Source of the DNA: Anaerolineales bacterium
GTDB taxonomy: Bacteria > Chloroflexota > Anaerolineae > Anaerolineales > Villigracilaceae
Direction: 5' to 3'
Length of the DNA: 64,000 nt
NCBI GenBank assembly: GCA_030680795.1
Contig: JAUXUL010000008.1
Location: forward strand, 28,367 to 92,366
The notes beneath the pieces are model-generated. The model searched no databases and was not told the DNA's origin. It worked only from the letters and a program-made list of their open reading frames with translations. Made by a program: the position numbers and the translations under genes. Shown in pieces: positions 44,792-53,354 of this stretch. How positions within the stretch are numbered: the stretch's first letter is position 1; each line of letters opens with the position of its first letter.

Positions 44792-45376
44792 ATGAACCTT
44801 CTGCGCGCCTTCATCGCCATCGAACTGCCACAATCCATTCAAGATGCAATCGGAAAACAAACTTTTCGCCTGCGCCAGACATTGGGAGCTAACCTCATCC
44901 GCTGGGTTCCCACACAAAACATGCATTTGACCTTAAAATTCATTGGGAATATTGCCAACACCCACTTGGACTTCCTCAAGCAACTCCTCACCCGCACAAC
45001 TGAGTCGCATCCACAGTTCGACATGCAAATCGGCGGTATCGGCTCTTACCCAAACTCGAAGCGGCCTCGCATCCTTTGGGCAGGCATCCACGCCCCGACA
45101 GTCCTCGCTTCCCTGCAAAGAAACATTGAAGCAGGCACATCCCGCCTGGGCTACGAAAAGGAAGTACACCCCTTCACCCCTCATCTCACCATCGGACGTG
45201 TCCGGCAGAACATTGACACAGCGGACCTGACAAAGATCCGCAACGGATTGGACAGTATTCAAATTGGCAATATTGGCTCAGCCCGAATAGACTCCATCCA
45301 CCTTTATCAAAGCGAACTGCACTCCAGCGGCTCGGTCTATACAAAATTATTTTCTGCGCCACTGAATAAAGACTAA
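44792..45376 (+). CDS. thpR: RNA 2',3'-cyclic phosphodiesterase (ThpR/LigT family)
   Basis: 194 residues with the two HxTx motifs of 2H phosphoesterases: MHLTLKFIG near residue 45 and HLTIGRVR near 130. LLRAFIAIELPQSIQDAI at the N-terminus is typical. It hydrolyses 2',3'-cyclic phosphate RNA ends to 2'-phosphates and may reverse 2'-5' ligation. Fifteen bases separate it from the receiver fragment. A small GGCTGAGC/GGCTCAGA inverted repeat (45387-45458) lies between it and rsfS. Confidence 0.92.
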   Translation: MNLLRAFIAIELPQSIQDAIGKQTFRLRQTLGANLIRWVPTQNMHLTLKFIGNIANTHLDFLKQLLTRTTESHPQFDMQIGGIGSYPNSKRPRILWAGIHAPTVLASLQRNIEAGTSRLGYEKEVHPFTPHLTIGRVRQNIDTADLTKIRNGLDSIQIGNIGSARIDSIHLYQSELHSSGSVYTKLFSAPLNKD

Positions 45377-45386
45377 TAAATATCAT

Positions 45387-45458
45387 GTCAGGCTGAGCAA
45401 AGCGGAGCATCTCTACCCAGGGAAAAGAGACTCTTCGCCTAAGGCTCAGAGTGACACC
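45387..45458. repeat. TGTCAGGCTGAGC palindromic repeat
   Basis: The left end TGTCAGGCTGAGC and the right end GGCTCAGAGTGACA are inverted. The left part, through GGAGCATCTC, resembles TGTCATGCTGAGCGAAGC in the element near 53873. Confidence 0.7.
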
Positions 45459-45472
45459 CACTGAGGTGAAAT

Positions 45473-45817
45473 CTGAACGCACTCGAACTTGCACGCGATA
45501 TCGTAAACTCTCTCGAAGATAAAAAGGGAGAAGACATCGTCCTGCTAGACCTGAAAGACATCGTCTCATTTACCGATTATTTCATCATCTGCACCGGCAC
45601 CAGCGACCGTATGATAGACGCCCTCGCCAATGCCTCGCTGGATGACATGCGCAAAAAGCACCGCAAGAAAGGCAAAAAACAAGGCAACCCCCGCGACGGC
45701 TGGGTCGTCGTGGACTATGGCGATGTCATCGTCCACCTCTTCTCTCCAGACCAGCGCGATTTCTATCAACTCGAAGAATTATGGGAAGATGGAAAGGTAT
45801 TGCTGAGACTACAATAA
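45473..45817 (+). CDS. rsfS: Ribosomal silencing factor RsfS, with a probable CTG start codon
   Basis: 114 residues. RsfS/Iojap features: ARDIVNSLEDKKGEDIVLLD, SFTDYFIICTGTSDRMI, DGWVVVDYGDVIVHLF and RDFYQLEELW. It binds uL14 and keeps ribosomal subunits apart in starvation. The first ATG in frame (45611) would remove the first 46 conserved residues. The frame is closed upstream by TGA at 45467. The only suitable start is CTG at 45473, preceded by GAGGTG at 45463-45468. An intrinsic terminator follows. Confidence 0.85.
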   Translation: MNALELARDIVNSLEDKKGEDIVLLDLKDIVSFTDYFIICTGTSDRMIDALANASLDDMRKKHRKKGKKQGNPRDGWVVVDYGDVIVHLFSPDQRDFYQLEELWEDGKVLLRLQ

Positions 45818-45820
45818 GAA

Positions 45821-45859
45821 AATCATCCCGCAGACTTTTGAAGTCAGCGGGATGATTAT
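45821..45859 (+). terminator. Terminator after rsfS
   Basis: Stem AATCATCCCGC-AGACTT with AAGTC-A-GCGGGATGATT, followed by ATT. It also fits termination of the minus-strand lipoprotein gene. Confidence 0.75.
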
Positions 45860-45924
45860 TACAAATTACGCATCACGCACACCAAATACATCTGGCAGCG
45901 GTTAAGGTTTCATGCCTGCCAGGC

Positions 45925-46884
45925 TCACGGAGCATATTCGTAATGTTTGGTCAGGGTGTCGGTGATGTAATTCTCCCATAGTGGCTGTATGATATCCCAT
46001 TTGTAATCGTGAGATGAGAAGGTTTGAATAACCATACGCCCGCCCATGCATGATGCCAGCACGCCATAATCCGATTTGCGGTCGAGATGGAGGCCACCCA
46101 CCAGCACGGCATCCCCGCCCGATCCCAATTTCAGCAGGTCGCCGGCATCGCCAAACCACGTAGGATAGGGATAGGAGGGCGCCGGCACAGTGTTGGGCGT
46201 GGAAAGCAGGGGGTGAAATTTATCCAGCCAGTAGATCGAATAACTGAACGGATCCCAACCCTTTTTATCACGCCACCAATCCCGGTGAAAACTGACGCCG
46301 CACTTACTTAATATCGGAGCGATCTTGCCATTCGCGAAACTATCCAAATCCCAGACTTCGATGATGACCGCCCCGCCGCTATTGATATGGTCATACATCA
46401 TCTCGAACATCTCGCCGGTGAATACTGAGCGTACCTCTGATGCGACGATCATTAAATCCCATTTGGTTGCAGAATTGGCATGTTCCTTGAATCTGCCCAA
46501 GCCATCCCCTGCATTCACGATCTTACCGCCCGAGAAATTCATGTAATTTATTGTATTGGTGACAATCGGTAATAATGACGGATCTCCCACGATATCCTCA
46601 TAGATGAGAATATTTGATGCCTTGATACGCGCGCCCATATCGACCGGGGCTGAAGTGGTGGCGACAACCTCCTCGTCGGGCGCCAGGGTATAAGCCTCAG
46701 CTGGCGGCGGGAGGGTTGGAGCCGCCAGCGTCATCTGTTGGATTGCCATACCCGTTTGCTGAATGCCCAATGCCACCTGCGTTTCCACCACGCCAGTATC
46801 GACACCGGTCATGCCGGGGATGCTACAGGCCAATGCTGCAAGCACAAGTATCAATGTTGCTGTGAACCATGGTGATCTTATCAT
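45925..46884 (-). CDS. Lipoprotein of unknown function
   Basis: 319 residues. There is a lipobox (LILVLAALAC, Cys near 20), then a spacer rich in Gln, Thr and Pro. The C-terminal domain (about 90-315) contains ILIYEDIVGDPSLLPIVTNT, GRFKEHANSATKWDLMIVA and INSGGAVIIEVWDLDSFANG, suggesting a glutamine-amidotransferase-like alpha/beta fold, without the catalytic Cys that I can place. I do not recognise a named family. CAGGAGAAATTGCT-type spacing before the ATG is good. Confidence 0.7.
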   Translation of the reverse strand: MIRSPWFTATLILVLAALACSIPGMTGVDTGVVETQVALGIQQTGMAIQQMTLAAPTLPPPAEAYTLAPDEEVVATTSAPVDMGARIKASNILIYEDIVGDPSLLPIVTNTINYMNFSGGKIVNAGDGLGRFKEHANSATKWDLMIVASEVRSVFTGEMFEMMYDHINSGGAVIIEVWDLDSFANGKIAPILSKCGVSFHRDWWRDKKGWDPFSYSIYWLDKFHPLLSTPNTVPAPSYPYPTWFGDAGDLLKLGSGGDAVLVGGLHLDRKSDYGVLASCMGGRMVIQTFSSHDYKWDIIQPLWENYITDTLTKHYEYAP

Positions 46885-46972
46885 AGCAATTTCTCCTTAT
46901 TCAGCGGAAGAAACAATACACCCCCTAACAAGCATACTATACAACGGTTTACCTTATTTTAGCATATATAGA

Positions 46973-47425
46973 TTACTTCTCAAACACCCACACATCTACA
47001 GCACGTTTCCAATCCACGAGTTCTTCATGCTTAAACCAGAGTGCAACTTCGCTTTCACCGGTTTCGGGTTTGTCCGAAGCGTGGATGAGGTTGCGCCCTA
47101 CTTCAAGGGCATAGTCATGGCGGATGCTGCCTGGAGCGGATTCGACAGGCTTGGTGGATCCAACAGTCTGGCGTACGGCGGCAACAGCGTTAGGACCTTC
47201 CCAAACCATCGCCATCACAGGCGCGGAAGTGATGTACGAGATCAAGCCGTTATAAAATGGTTTGCCATTGTGTTCGGCATAATGCGTTTCAGCCAATGTT
47301 TGGCTGACCTGAATAAATTTCGCGCCAACAAGGCGAAGTCCGCGGCGTTCAAAGCGGGCAATCACTTCACCAATCAAACCGCGTTGCACACCGTCAGGTT
47401 TTACAAGTACGAGCGTTCTCTCCAC
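46973..47425 (-). CDS. ndk: Nucleoside diphosphate kinase (GTG start)
   Basis: 150 residues, full length. ERTLVLVKPDGVQRGLIGEVI, the active-site His in RNLIHASDKPETGE, and HYAEHNGKPFYNGLISYITSAPV are all typical. It transfers phosphate between nucleoside tri- and diphosphates. The start codon is GTG at 47425, placed correctly after GGAGGAAATCA. The 400 bases upstream are a block of repeats, so its promoter probably lies close to the gene. Confidence 0.96.
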   Translation of the reverse strand: MERTLVLVKPDGVQRGLIGEVIARFERRGLRLVGAKFIQVSQTLAETHYAEHNGKPFYNGLISYITSAPVMAMVWEGPNAVAAVRQTVGSTKPVESAPGSIRHDYALEVGRNLIHASDKPETGESEVALWFKHEELVDWKRAVDVWVFEK

Positions 47426-47439
47426 TGATTTCCTCCAGA

Positions 47440-47834
47440 ATATAAAAATTTAATGTTATTGCGAGTATTGCCACAGCAAAAAAGAGCTGCTATTCATCTC
47501 AATGGTTGTCGAGCTGGTAGGTTGAGCCTGTCGAAACCTTGTCGAGACTAAGAACCCTTTTGTGTGCAGGGAACTTCGACCCTTCGACACTCCCTTCGGT
47601 CGCAGGGCAACGCTTCGTTCGGACGAAAACCTGTCCCGGGGGTTCGGTTCGCTCACCTGCACTGGCGTGCAGGGCAAGTGTCGCGGCTCACCGTCTCGAA
47701 AGCGAGTCGTCGTCCATTGGCGGCGTAGTCGGAGAATGGATTCTTAGCAACCCTAAAGACGCAGCAATCTCCTTCATAATTTGGGAATTGCTTCGCCGCG
47801 AAAAATGCTTCTTTCAAGGACGTATTATCAAGTA
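47440..47834. repeat. Composite intergenic repeat block
   Basis: About 400 bases without a gene. It contains TTATTGCGAG (near 47456) and, at the other end, GCAGCAATCTCC with the inverted GGGAATTGCTTCGCC (47760-47797). These look like the two halves of the 26048-26148 element family. Between them lie TGAGCCTGTCGAAACC, CTTCGACCCTTCGACAC and further short inverted pieces. This suggests one repeat inserted into another. Confidence 0.55.
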
Positions 47835-50800
47835 TTAACGAATTAACTCTTCGGCTTTGTTATAAGACTCAAGCGCTTCCATCAAGCGGTTCGCGCGCAT
47901 GTAGGCATCCCCCAGCGTCTGCCAGATGCCAACTTCTACAGGGTATCGATAGATCGAATCTGTCAAATCGCGGATGGTTTCTTCAAGATGCTTGCCCTTC
48001 TTGATGAGTTTCCTGTAATGATCCAATGCGGCGGGTATATCGCCTCGATCCAACTTATCCTTAGCCTGATCCAACGCATCGACATTGCTCGGCCCATCAG
48101 CTTTAGACTGGGAGGCTGATATACCAGATTTCTTCACTGCCGAAGGAGCGATAATAGGTTCGATCGGTTCTGGAGAAAAGGAAAACTTCATGGTCGGATG
48201 TGTGCGCGATTGTGATGAATGCGTCTTTGGTTTCGGTTTGGGAGCGTGTATTGCCTGCTTTGGCTTTGGCGCTTCGACGGATTTTTCTTCCAAAGGATGC
48301 CAGTCGGAAGGCGAGGTGGGCTTGGGCTCAAGCGGAGTTGCTTCCGTTTCCCAGTGTTCACGATGCAACCACGGCGCTGTGTCATCGTCACCGGCTTGCT
48401 CAGGTGCACTAATTTTTTCGAGCTTACTTTGCAGCGGGCCGGGAAATTCTGTCGTCAGGGTGTCAGGTGCAGGCGCTTCGGTCGGGGTTGAGGCGATGAG
48501 TTCCTTCCACGATTCATCTTCTGCATCCTGTTTAGCATCCCTACCATCTAGCTTGTCAGGCAGAGCGGAATTGGGAGGTTGTATTCCAATCTGTTTTTCG
48601 TACGTGTCAGGGAAAGGCGGCCTTGCAGATGCTCGTATCAATTCAGGGTCAATATCGAGGCCGGGTTCATCATCCAAACTGCTGAGCCAGTTGGAAAGAT
48701 CTTGATTGTTCAGGTCTTGATCTGCGAAGGATTTTTCCTGTGCAGGAGTCTTTTCATCGATTGGGTTGATCCAATTGGGCGGGCCGGATCCTTGTACAGC
48801 CGGCTGTTGTTCAGAAAATGCGGACTGATCGCCGGCATTGATCGACTGCTGAGTATCACTTAACCAATCAGTCATATCACGGCGTTGGAGTTTTTTTCCT
48901 TCAGTTAGTTCTTCCTGTTTTTCATTTTGATCAAGGTTTCTAAGCCACATCCCAGTATCATCACTTGCGGGCGGGGCAGTGGATGCTTTTTCAAATTCGG
49001 CAAAGAACTCTTCACCAATATTTTGAGCATCTGCAATCCAATTGGATTTGGAGGGTTCTTGAGAAGGAACAGGTTGAGTCTCTCCAATAGACTGGGCCCG
49101 TTGCACCCATGCGGGCGGGATTTCACTGCGTTTGCTCGGGTCGGTCACGAGTTCTTCAGGTTTGGCTCCATGCTTGACAGCCAGAGATTCAAGCCATGCC
49201 ACCGCATCATCCTGTTCCTGCGCAAAAGGCTGTTTGACAGGAGTCTGCCGATCAATGTTCTGCGCTGGTGCCTCCCATTCCGATGGGTTTTCATTGCCTT
49301 GGCCGGGGTCTGTAACAAGTTCTTTAGGTTTGGCACCCTGTTTGGCGGCCAGGGATTCGAGCCATGCCACTGCGTCATCCTGTTCATGGGCTAATGCATC
49401 GAGAGTATCATTGGAGGGAGAAAATTCATTTTTCGATTCAATGTCACGCAGCCAATCAGGGATATCTGCAGATTTCGCGCTTGCCTGGGTGTTTTCAATG
49501 CCGTCCGACTCGCCAGATAGGGCGACAGGTTGCGCGGAATCATCCGATGCCTTTGCACCGTCGAGTCCACTTAGCCAATCGGGAGAGGGGCTCGGTGGCT
49601 GGTCTTGCGAGGTATCGGACAATTCAGGCTGTATTTTGCGGAGCTCACTGGTTGCCCATTTAGGAGTTTCCACAGGTTGGACAGCATCAGGGCGAGTTTC
49701 GGAGATAGGATCCAAGTGATCAGAGACAGGGGCCTGTCCTTTAAGCCAGTCTGGTAGATCGGCAGGGACAATCTTTTCCGAGGTATCTTCGTCAAAAATG
49801 GATGAGGGCTGTTCGAGGGTATTGGCTTCACCCCAGCCTGCATCGCGGAGAAAATCCGGGAGATCATCTTTTGCCTCGGAGGAAAAAGCCCTCTGCGGCG
49901 GGGATGATACCCCCTGCAGAGATGCTGCAGGTGCGGACTCAAATTGAGGCGTTTCGTCTGTAAATCCGCCAAACTTCAGCCAGTCTGGTTGATCATCAGA
50001 AGAGGCTGCCTCAAGCGCGGGGGCGGCAGATGAATCAAACCCAATACCAAGCGAGGAACTCCACTCCTGCCCTGCTGAAAATTCATCGCCAGAATATTCA
50101 AGTCTTTCCAAATTCACTGCGGCATCGGGAACTTCATTGCTTTGAAAGACCGAGCCTTTTACGAACGCTGCGTAAGGGTCCAACTCGCCGACTCGCATTC
50201 GATAGACTTGGGTATTTTCAGAAACGCCGCCAATTGCGGGTAATAAATCTACCATGATACGATTCGCATCATAGCAATATGGGAAATCTTTAAGTAGTTG
50301 ATTGCAAAGATCAGAAGCCGCCGATGCTTGCCCGCTTTTGAGAAAGGAAGTTGCCAGCAAAATCTGCATATCGGTGCGCTGGGGATCCTTTGCAAGCACG
50401 GCGCGGATCTCTGAAATGGCTTGCGGATACAACTCGCCCTGAACGTACATGTGCGCAAGTGCGCCGCGGGTCATACGGATTTTGGGCGGTTCCATTCCAT
50501 CGCGACGACCATACAATCTTCGTAGTTCACCTTGAATGGCGGCATTCGAGGGCTGAACTTCAGAGGCACGTTCCATATGCCAGATGGCATCATCCAATTT
50601 GTCCTCTTCATCGCGGATAATGCTCAAGCTGACGTGTGCAACAAAATCATCGGGCACACACATAAGCACACGACCTAATATATCAACCGCTTCTTTATAA
50701 CGCCGTGACTCAAGATAAGCCTTGCCCAACAAGCGATAGGTTTCAAGGTGTTTTGGGAATGTTTCCAGGATGTGACGACAGTGAGCAATCGCCTCATCCG

Positions 50801-50864
50801 TACGTCCTTTTTCGATGAGGCTTTCTATTTCACGAGTGTAAATTCTCAACGAGACTTTTGCCAT
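47835..50864 (-). CDS. Large TPR protein with a motif-rich acidic middle region
   Basis: 1009 residues. N-terminal TPR repeats (about 1-215, for example AIAHCRHILETFPKHLETYRLL) and one or two C-terminal TPRs (about 935-1009) flank a long low-complexity, acidic middle. The middle carries at least eleven short W-L motifs (PDWLKFGG, PDFLRDAGW, PDWLKGQ, PDWLSGL, PDWLRDI, VAWLESL twice, MWLRNL, TDWLSDT, NWLSSL, PWLHRE). A block of about 43 residues beginning EQDDAVAWLESLA is duplicated. It is likely a cytoplasmic scaffold; partners are unknown. Confidence 0.88.
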   Translation of the reverse strand: MAKVSLRIYTREIESLIEKGRTDEAIAHCRHILETFPKHLETYRLLGKAYLESRRYKEAVDILGRVLMCVPDDFVAHVSLSIIRDEEDKLDDAIWHMERASEVQPSNAAIQGELRRLYGRRDGMEPPKIRMTRGALAHMYVQGELYPQAISEIRAVLAKDPQRTDMQILLATSFLKSGQASAASDLCNQLLKDFPYCYDANRIMVDLLPAIGGVSENTQVYRMRVGELDPYAAFVKGSVFQSNEVPDAAVNLERLEYSGDEFSAGQEWSSSLGIGFDSSAAPALEAASSDDQPDWLKFGGFTDETPQFESAPAASLQGVSSPPQRAFSSEAKDDLPDFLRDAGWGEANTLEQPSSIFDEDTSEKIVPADLPDWLKGQAPVSDHLDPISETRPDAVQPVETPKWATSELRKIQPELSDTSQDQPPSPSPDWLSGLDGAKASDDSAQPVALSGESDGIENTQASAKSADIPDWLRDIESKNEFSPSNDTLDALAHEQDDAVAWLESLAAKQGAKPKELVTDPGQGNENPSEWEAPAQNIDRQTPVKQPFAQEQDDAVAWLESLAVKHGAKPEELVTDPSKRSEIPPAWVQRAQSIGETQPVPSQEPSKSNWIADAQNIGEEFFAEFEKASTAPPASDDTGMWLRNLDQNEKQEELTEGKKLQRRDMTDWLSDTQQSINAGDQSAFSEQQPAVQGSGPPNWINPIDEKTPAQEKSFADQDLNNQDLSNWLSSLDDEPGLDIDPELIRASARPPFPDTYEKQIGIQPPNSALPDKLDGRDAKQDAEDESWKELIASTPTEAPAPDTLTTEFPGPLQSKLEKISAPEQAGDDDTAPWLHREHWETEATPLEPKPTSPSDWHPLEEKSVEAPKPKQAIHAPKPKPKTHSSQSRTHPTMKFSFSPEPIEPIIAPSAVKKSGISASQSKADGPSNVDALDQAKDKLDRGDIPAALDHYRKLIKKGKHLEETIRDLTDSIYRYPVEVGIWQTLGDAYMRANRLMEALESYNKAEELIR

Positions 50865-50925
50865 AACCGTTTTCCTGTACTAAGTATGCCCGATTCTTTG
50901 AAAAATCGCAAGGCTTTACGCTATT

Positions 50926-52221
50926 TTACTCGTAAAACAGCGGTAATGGCGGGACAGATTCATCAACAAGCTGATGAGCAGATAGCAACACCTTGCGCGC
51001 CTCAACCAATTTCACTTCGTCATTCGCGTGGATCTCAAACAACGGCTCGCCTTTCTGAACCTTATCCCCCACTTTTTTGTGGATGACGAACCCAACGGCA
51101 TGATCCACAGGATCGCCTTTTTTCGCCCTTCCAGCCCCCAAGGCCACCGACGCTTCGCCTACGATCCTGGCATGGACCTCGAAAATGAAACCATTTCGAG
51201 GGGTATTCACCACTTCCACAAATTTTGCTCGCTCAAATTTTGAGACATCGTCCACATAGGAAACGTCGCCGCCTTGTGCCTGCACCAGCACGCGTAATTT
51301 TTCCAACGCACTGCCATCCTCAATGGACTTTTCCGCCATGCCGTGGCCTTCAGTGAGGTCTTTTGCACGCTGCCCTAATACCAGCACATGCGCGGCGACA
51401 TGCAAACAATGCTCGCGGAAATCGGCGGGACCGCCGCCGCACAGGGTTTCAATTGCTTCTATCACTTCGAGGGCATTTCCAACCGCCGCACCCAAGGGTT
51501 GATTCATATCCGAAAGAAGGGCAACAGTTTTACGCCCCGCCAAACGGCCGATAGCCACCATTAAATCAGCGAGTTCGCGGGCCTCGTCCAAAGTTTGCAT
51601 AAATGCGCCCAAACCGGTTTTCACATCCAGCACTATGGCTTGCGCACCAGCGGCAATCTTTTTACACATGATCGAGGAGGCAATCAGGGGAATGGAAGGC
51701 ACAGTTCCTGTCACGTCGCGTAGTGCATACATTTTACCGTCCGCAGGCGCGAGGTCCAAAGATTGACCCGACAGTACGATGCCTTTTTCTTTTAATTGTT
51801 TTTTGAATTCCTCAGTGGTCAAATCGACTCGATAACCAGGTATGGATTCCAATTTATCGAGTGTGCCGCCGCTAAAGCCAAGTCCGCGGCCTGACATCTT
51901 GCCGACTGGCAGCCCACATGCCGCAACCATCGGCAGGACGGAGATGCTGGTCTTATCGCCTACACCGCCTGAGGAGTGTTTGTCCACCGCAATATCAACT
52001 ACTTTGGAAAGGTCAAGCACCTGCCCGGAGTGTGCCATGGCAAGCGTAAGGTCAGCGGTTTCTGAAGGCGTCATGCCGTTGAGCATGACTGCCATTGCAA
52101 AAGCGGAGGCTTGATAATCCGGAATGTCCGCATTCGTAAAGCCACGCACGAAGAATTCGATCTCTGCGGTTGTTAATTGTTTTTTGTCGCGTTTTTTGCT
52201 GATGATGTCTACCGCGCGCAT
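50926..52221 (-). CDS. pdp: Pyrimidine-nucleoside (thymidine) phosphorylase
   Basis: 431 residues. MRAVDIISKKRDKKQLTTAEIEFFV, the phosphate-binding DKHSSGGVGDKTS, GRGLGFSGGTLDKLESIPGY and the C-terminal barrel-sandwich domain (VIHKKVGDKVQKGEPLFEIHAN) are as expected. It splits thymidine, uridine or deoxyuridine with phosphate. The specificity-determining residues cannot be weighed by eye, so either pdp or deoA could be the right name. AAGGAGATAAT precedes the ATG. Confidence 0.93.
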   Translation of the reverse strand: MRAVDIISKKRDKKQLTTAEIEFFVRGFTNADIPDYQASAFAMAVMLNGMTPSETADLTLAMAHSGQVLDLSKVVDIAVDKHSSGGVGDKTSISVLPMVAACGLPVGKMSGRGLGFSGGTLDKLESIPGYRVDLTTEEFKKQLKEKGIVLSGQSLDLAPADGKMYALRDVTGTVPSIPLIASSIMCKKIAAGAQAIVLDVKTGLGAFMQTLDEARELADLMVAIGRLAGRKTVALLSDMNQPLGAAVGNALEVIEAIETLCGGGPADFREHCLHVAAHVLVLGQRAKDLTEGHGMAEKSIEDGSALEKLRVLVQAQGGDVSYVDDVSKFERAKFVEVVNTPRNGFIFEVHARIVGEASVALGAGRAKKGDPVDHAVGFVIHKKVGDKVQKGEPLFEIHANDEVKLVEARKVLLSAHQLVDESVPPLPLFYE

Positions 52222-52278
52222 ATTATCTCCTTGTGAAATCTTGCGCGGATATTTTATCGCATTTTGTCAGACAATACA

Positions 52279-52308
52279 TGTAGTGGCGGATCGCGATCCG
52301 CCACTACA
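52279..52308. repeat. Perfect 30-bp palindrome between two minus-strand genes
   Basis: TGTAGTGGCGGATCG followed by its exact reverse complement, with no unpaired centre. No T tract follows, so it is more likely a mobile palindromic repeat than a terminator, though a transcript would form a strong hairpin. Confidence 0.9.
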
Positions 52309-52312
52309 ATCA

Positions 52313-53353
52313 TTACGATTTCACCAATTGCTGCCCTTCTTTTGTATCTTTCACCCTCCACCCAAGCGCGGTGATCATGTCACGCAGGCGGTCTGACTCT
52401 GTAAAATTTTTATTGACACGCGCTTGCTCGCGTTGTTCCAGCAGGGATAATACTTCGTCTGATGGCGTTTCTGCTTCGGGTTCACTATTTATTGAATTGA
52501 GCGCCATCTCCCATGTTTTGGGATCGATCCCTTTTTCAATTGGTTCGGGCGGGCTGTAATTGCCAAGTTCACTGAATGAAAAACTTGCGCCAGCGGGATG
52601 GATTTCCAGGCTGTCGCTTTTCAAAATAGAGACCGAACCTAGACCATGCACAGCACAACTGCCTTTTTCACAATCCATGATGACGCCGGAATGTTCATCC
52701 AGCCCGACGATAATATTTTGCGCTGGGGTTAGTTTGCGCCATTGCTCAAAACGTTCCATGCCCATGAAACAGCGGCTTGTATCCAGATCCAGGCCGCCTT
52801 CGGCATTATTCCAGTGCGGAATGAAAGAGACATGCATTCCAAAATCGGAAAATAAACGTAACCCCTCTTTTACATGCACATCCTCGCCCACTTTGTAAAT
52901 TTCATAAACAGGCAAAACCCATTCGCCGACGGAAATGGCTGCAGCGGAAACGAAGACCAAAGTTGCGCCCAGCCTGTGCCGCGCACGGATGACATCCCAG
53001 GCTAGTGTGCCGCGTAACTGACGAGCAAGATAGCTGGGACTACCGGGCCCCATAAAGATCATATTTGCTTGCAACAAAGGTTTTATGATTTCGGGGTTAT
53101 CGGGGCTGAACTCTGTCCCTTGCTTGCGGGCAGGGATGAGATCAACTGTCGGTTTGTAGTTCTGCAAGCGGGTCTGGAGGAACTCCGCCACACGCCCTGC
53201 AACCAGGGAGGCGTTTAACTCAAAGCCAGCTGGCGTTTCCAGTATGGCAATCCGCAACGGGCTGGGGAGGAGGCGGGCAAGATTTTCGAAGATGCGTCCA
53301 CCCGCAAGGGATGTCTCCCCGGAACCGAGAAAGGCAATGCGTCCCAAAGTCAT
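52313..53353 (-). CDS. S51/cyanophycinase-like protein fused to a CysS-type C-terminal tail
   Basis: 346 residues. Residues 1-240 resemble the class I glutamine-amidotransferase-like S51 group (GRIAFLGSGETSLAGG, NMIFMGPGSPSYLARQL, LVFVSAAAISVGEWVLPVYEIY), with SAA in place of the usual SAG around the nucleophile. Residues about 299-346 (LLEQREQARVNKNFTESDRL, then DMITALGWRVKDTKEG) look like the tRNA-binding tail of cysteinyl-tRNA synthetase, without the catalytic domain. Activity is unknown. The ATG is 1 base after the stop of the selenoprotein peroxiredoxin gene, so they are co-translated. Confidence 0.75.
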   Translation of the reverse strand: MTLGRIAFLGSGETSLAGGRIFENLARLLPSPLRIAILETPAGFELNASLVAGRVAEFLQTRLQNYKPTVDLIPARKQGTEFSPDNPEIIKPLLQANMIFMGPGSPSYLARQLRGTLAWDVIRARHRLGATLVFVSAAAISVGEWVLPVYEIYKVGEDVHVKEGLRLFSDFGMHVSFIPHWNNAEGGLDLDTSRCFMGMERFEQWRKLTPAQNIIVGLDEHSGVIMDCEKGSCAVHGLGSVSILKSDSLEIHPAGASFSFSELGNYSPPEPIEKGIDPKTWEMALNSINSEPEAETPSDEVLSLLEQREQARVNKNFTESDRLRDMITALGWRVKDTKEGQQLVKS

Positions 53354-53354
53354 G

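Noticed and set aside
52279..52308. Perfect palindrome as an operator
   Set aside because: It lies downstream of one gene and just behind the end of another (between a stop and the region before pdp), and palindromes of this kind are more typical of dispersed repeats; binding by a regulator cannot be supported.
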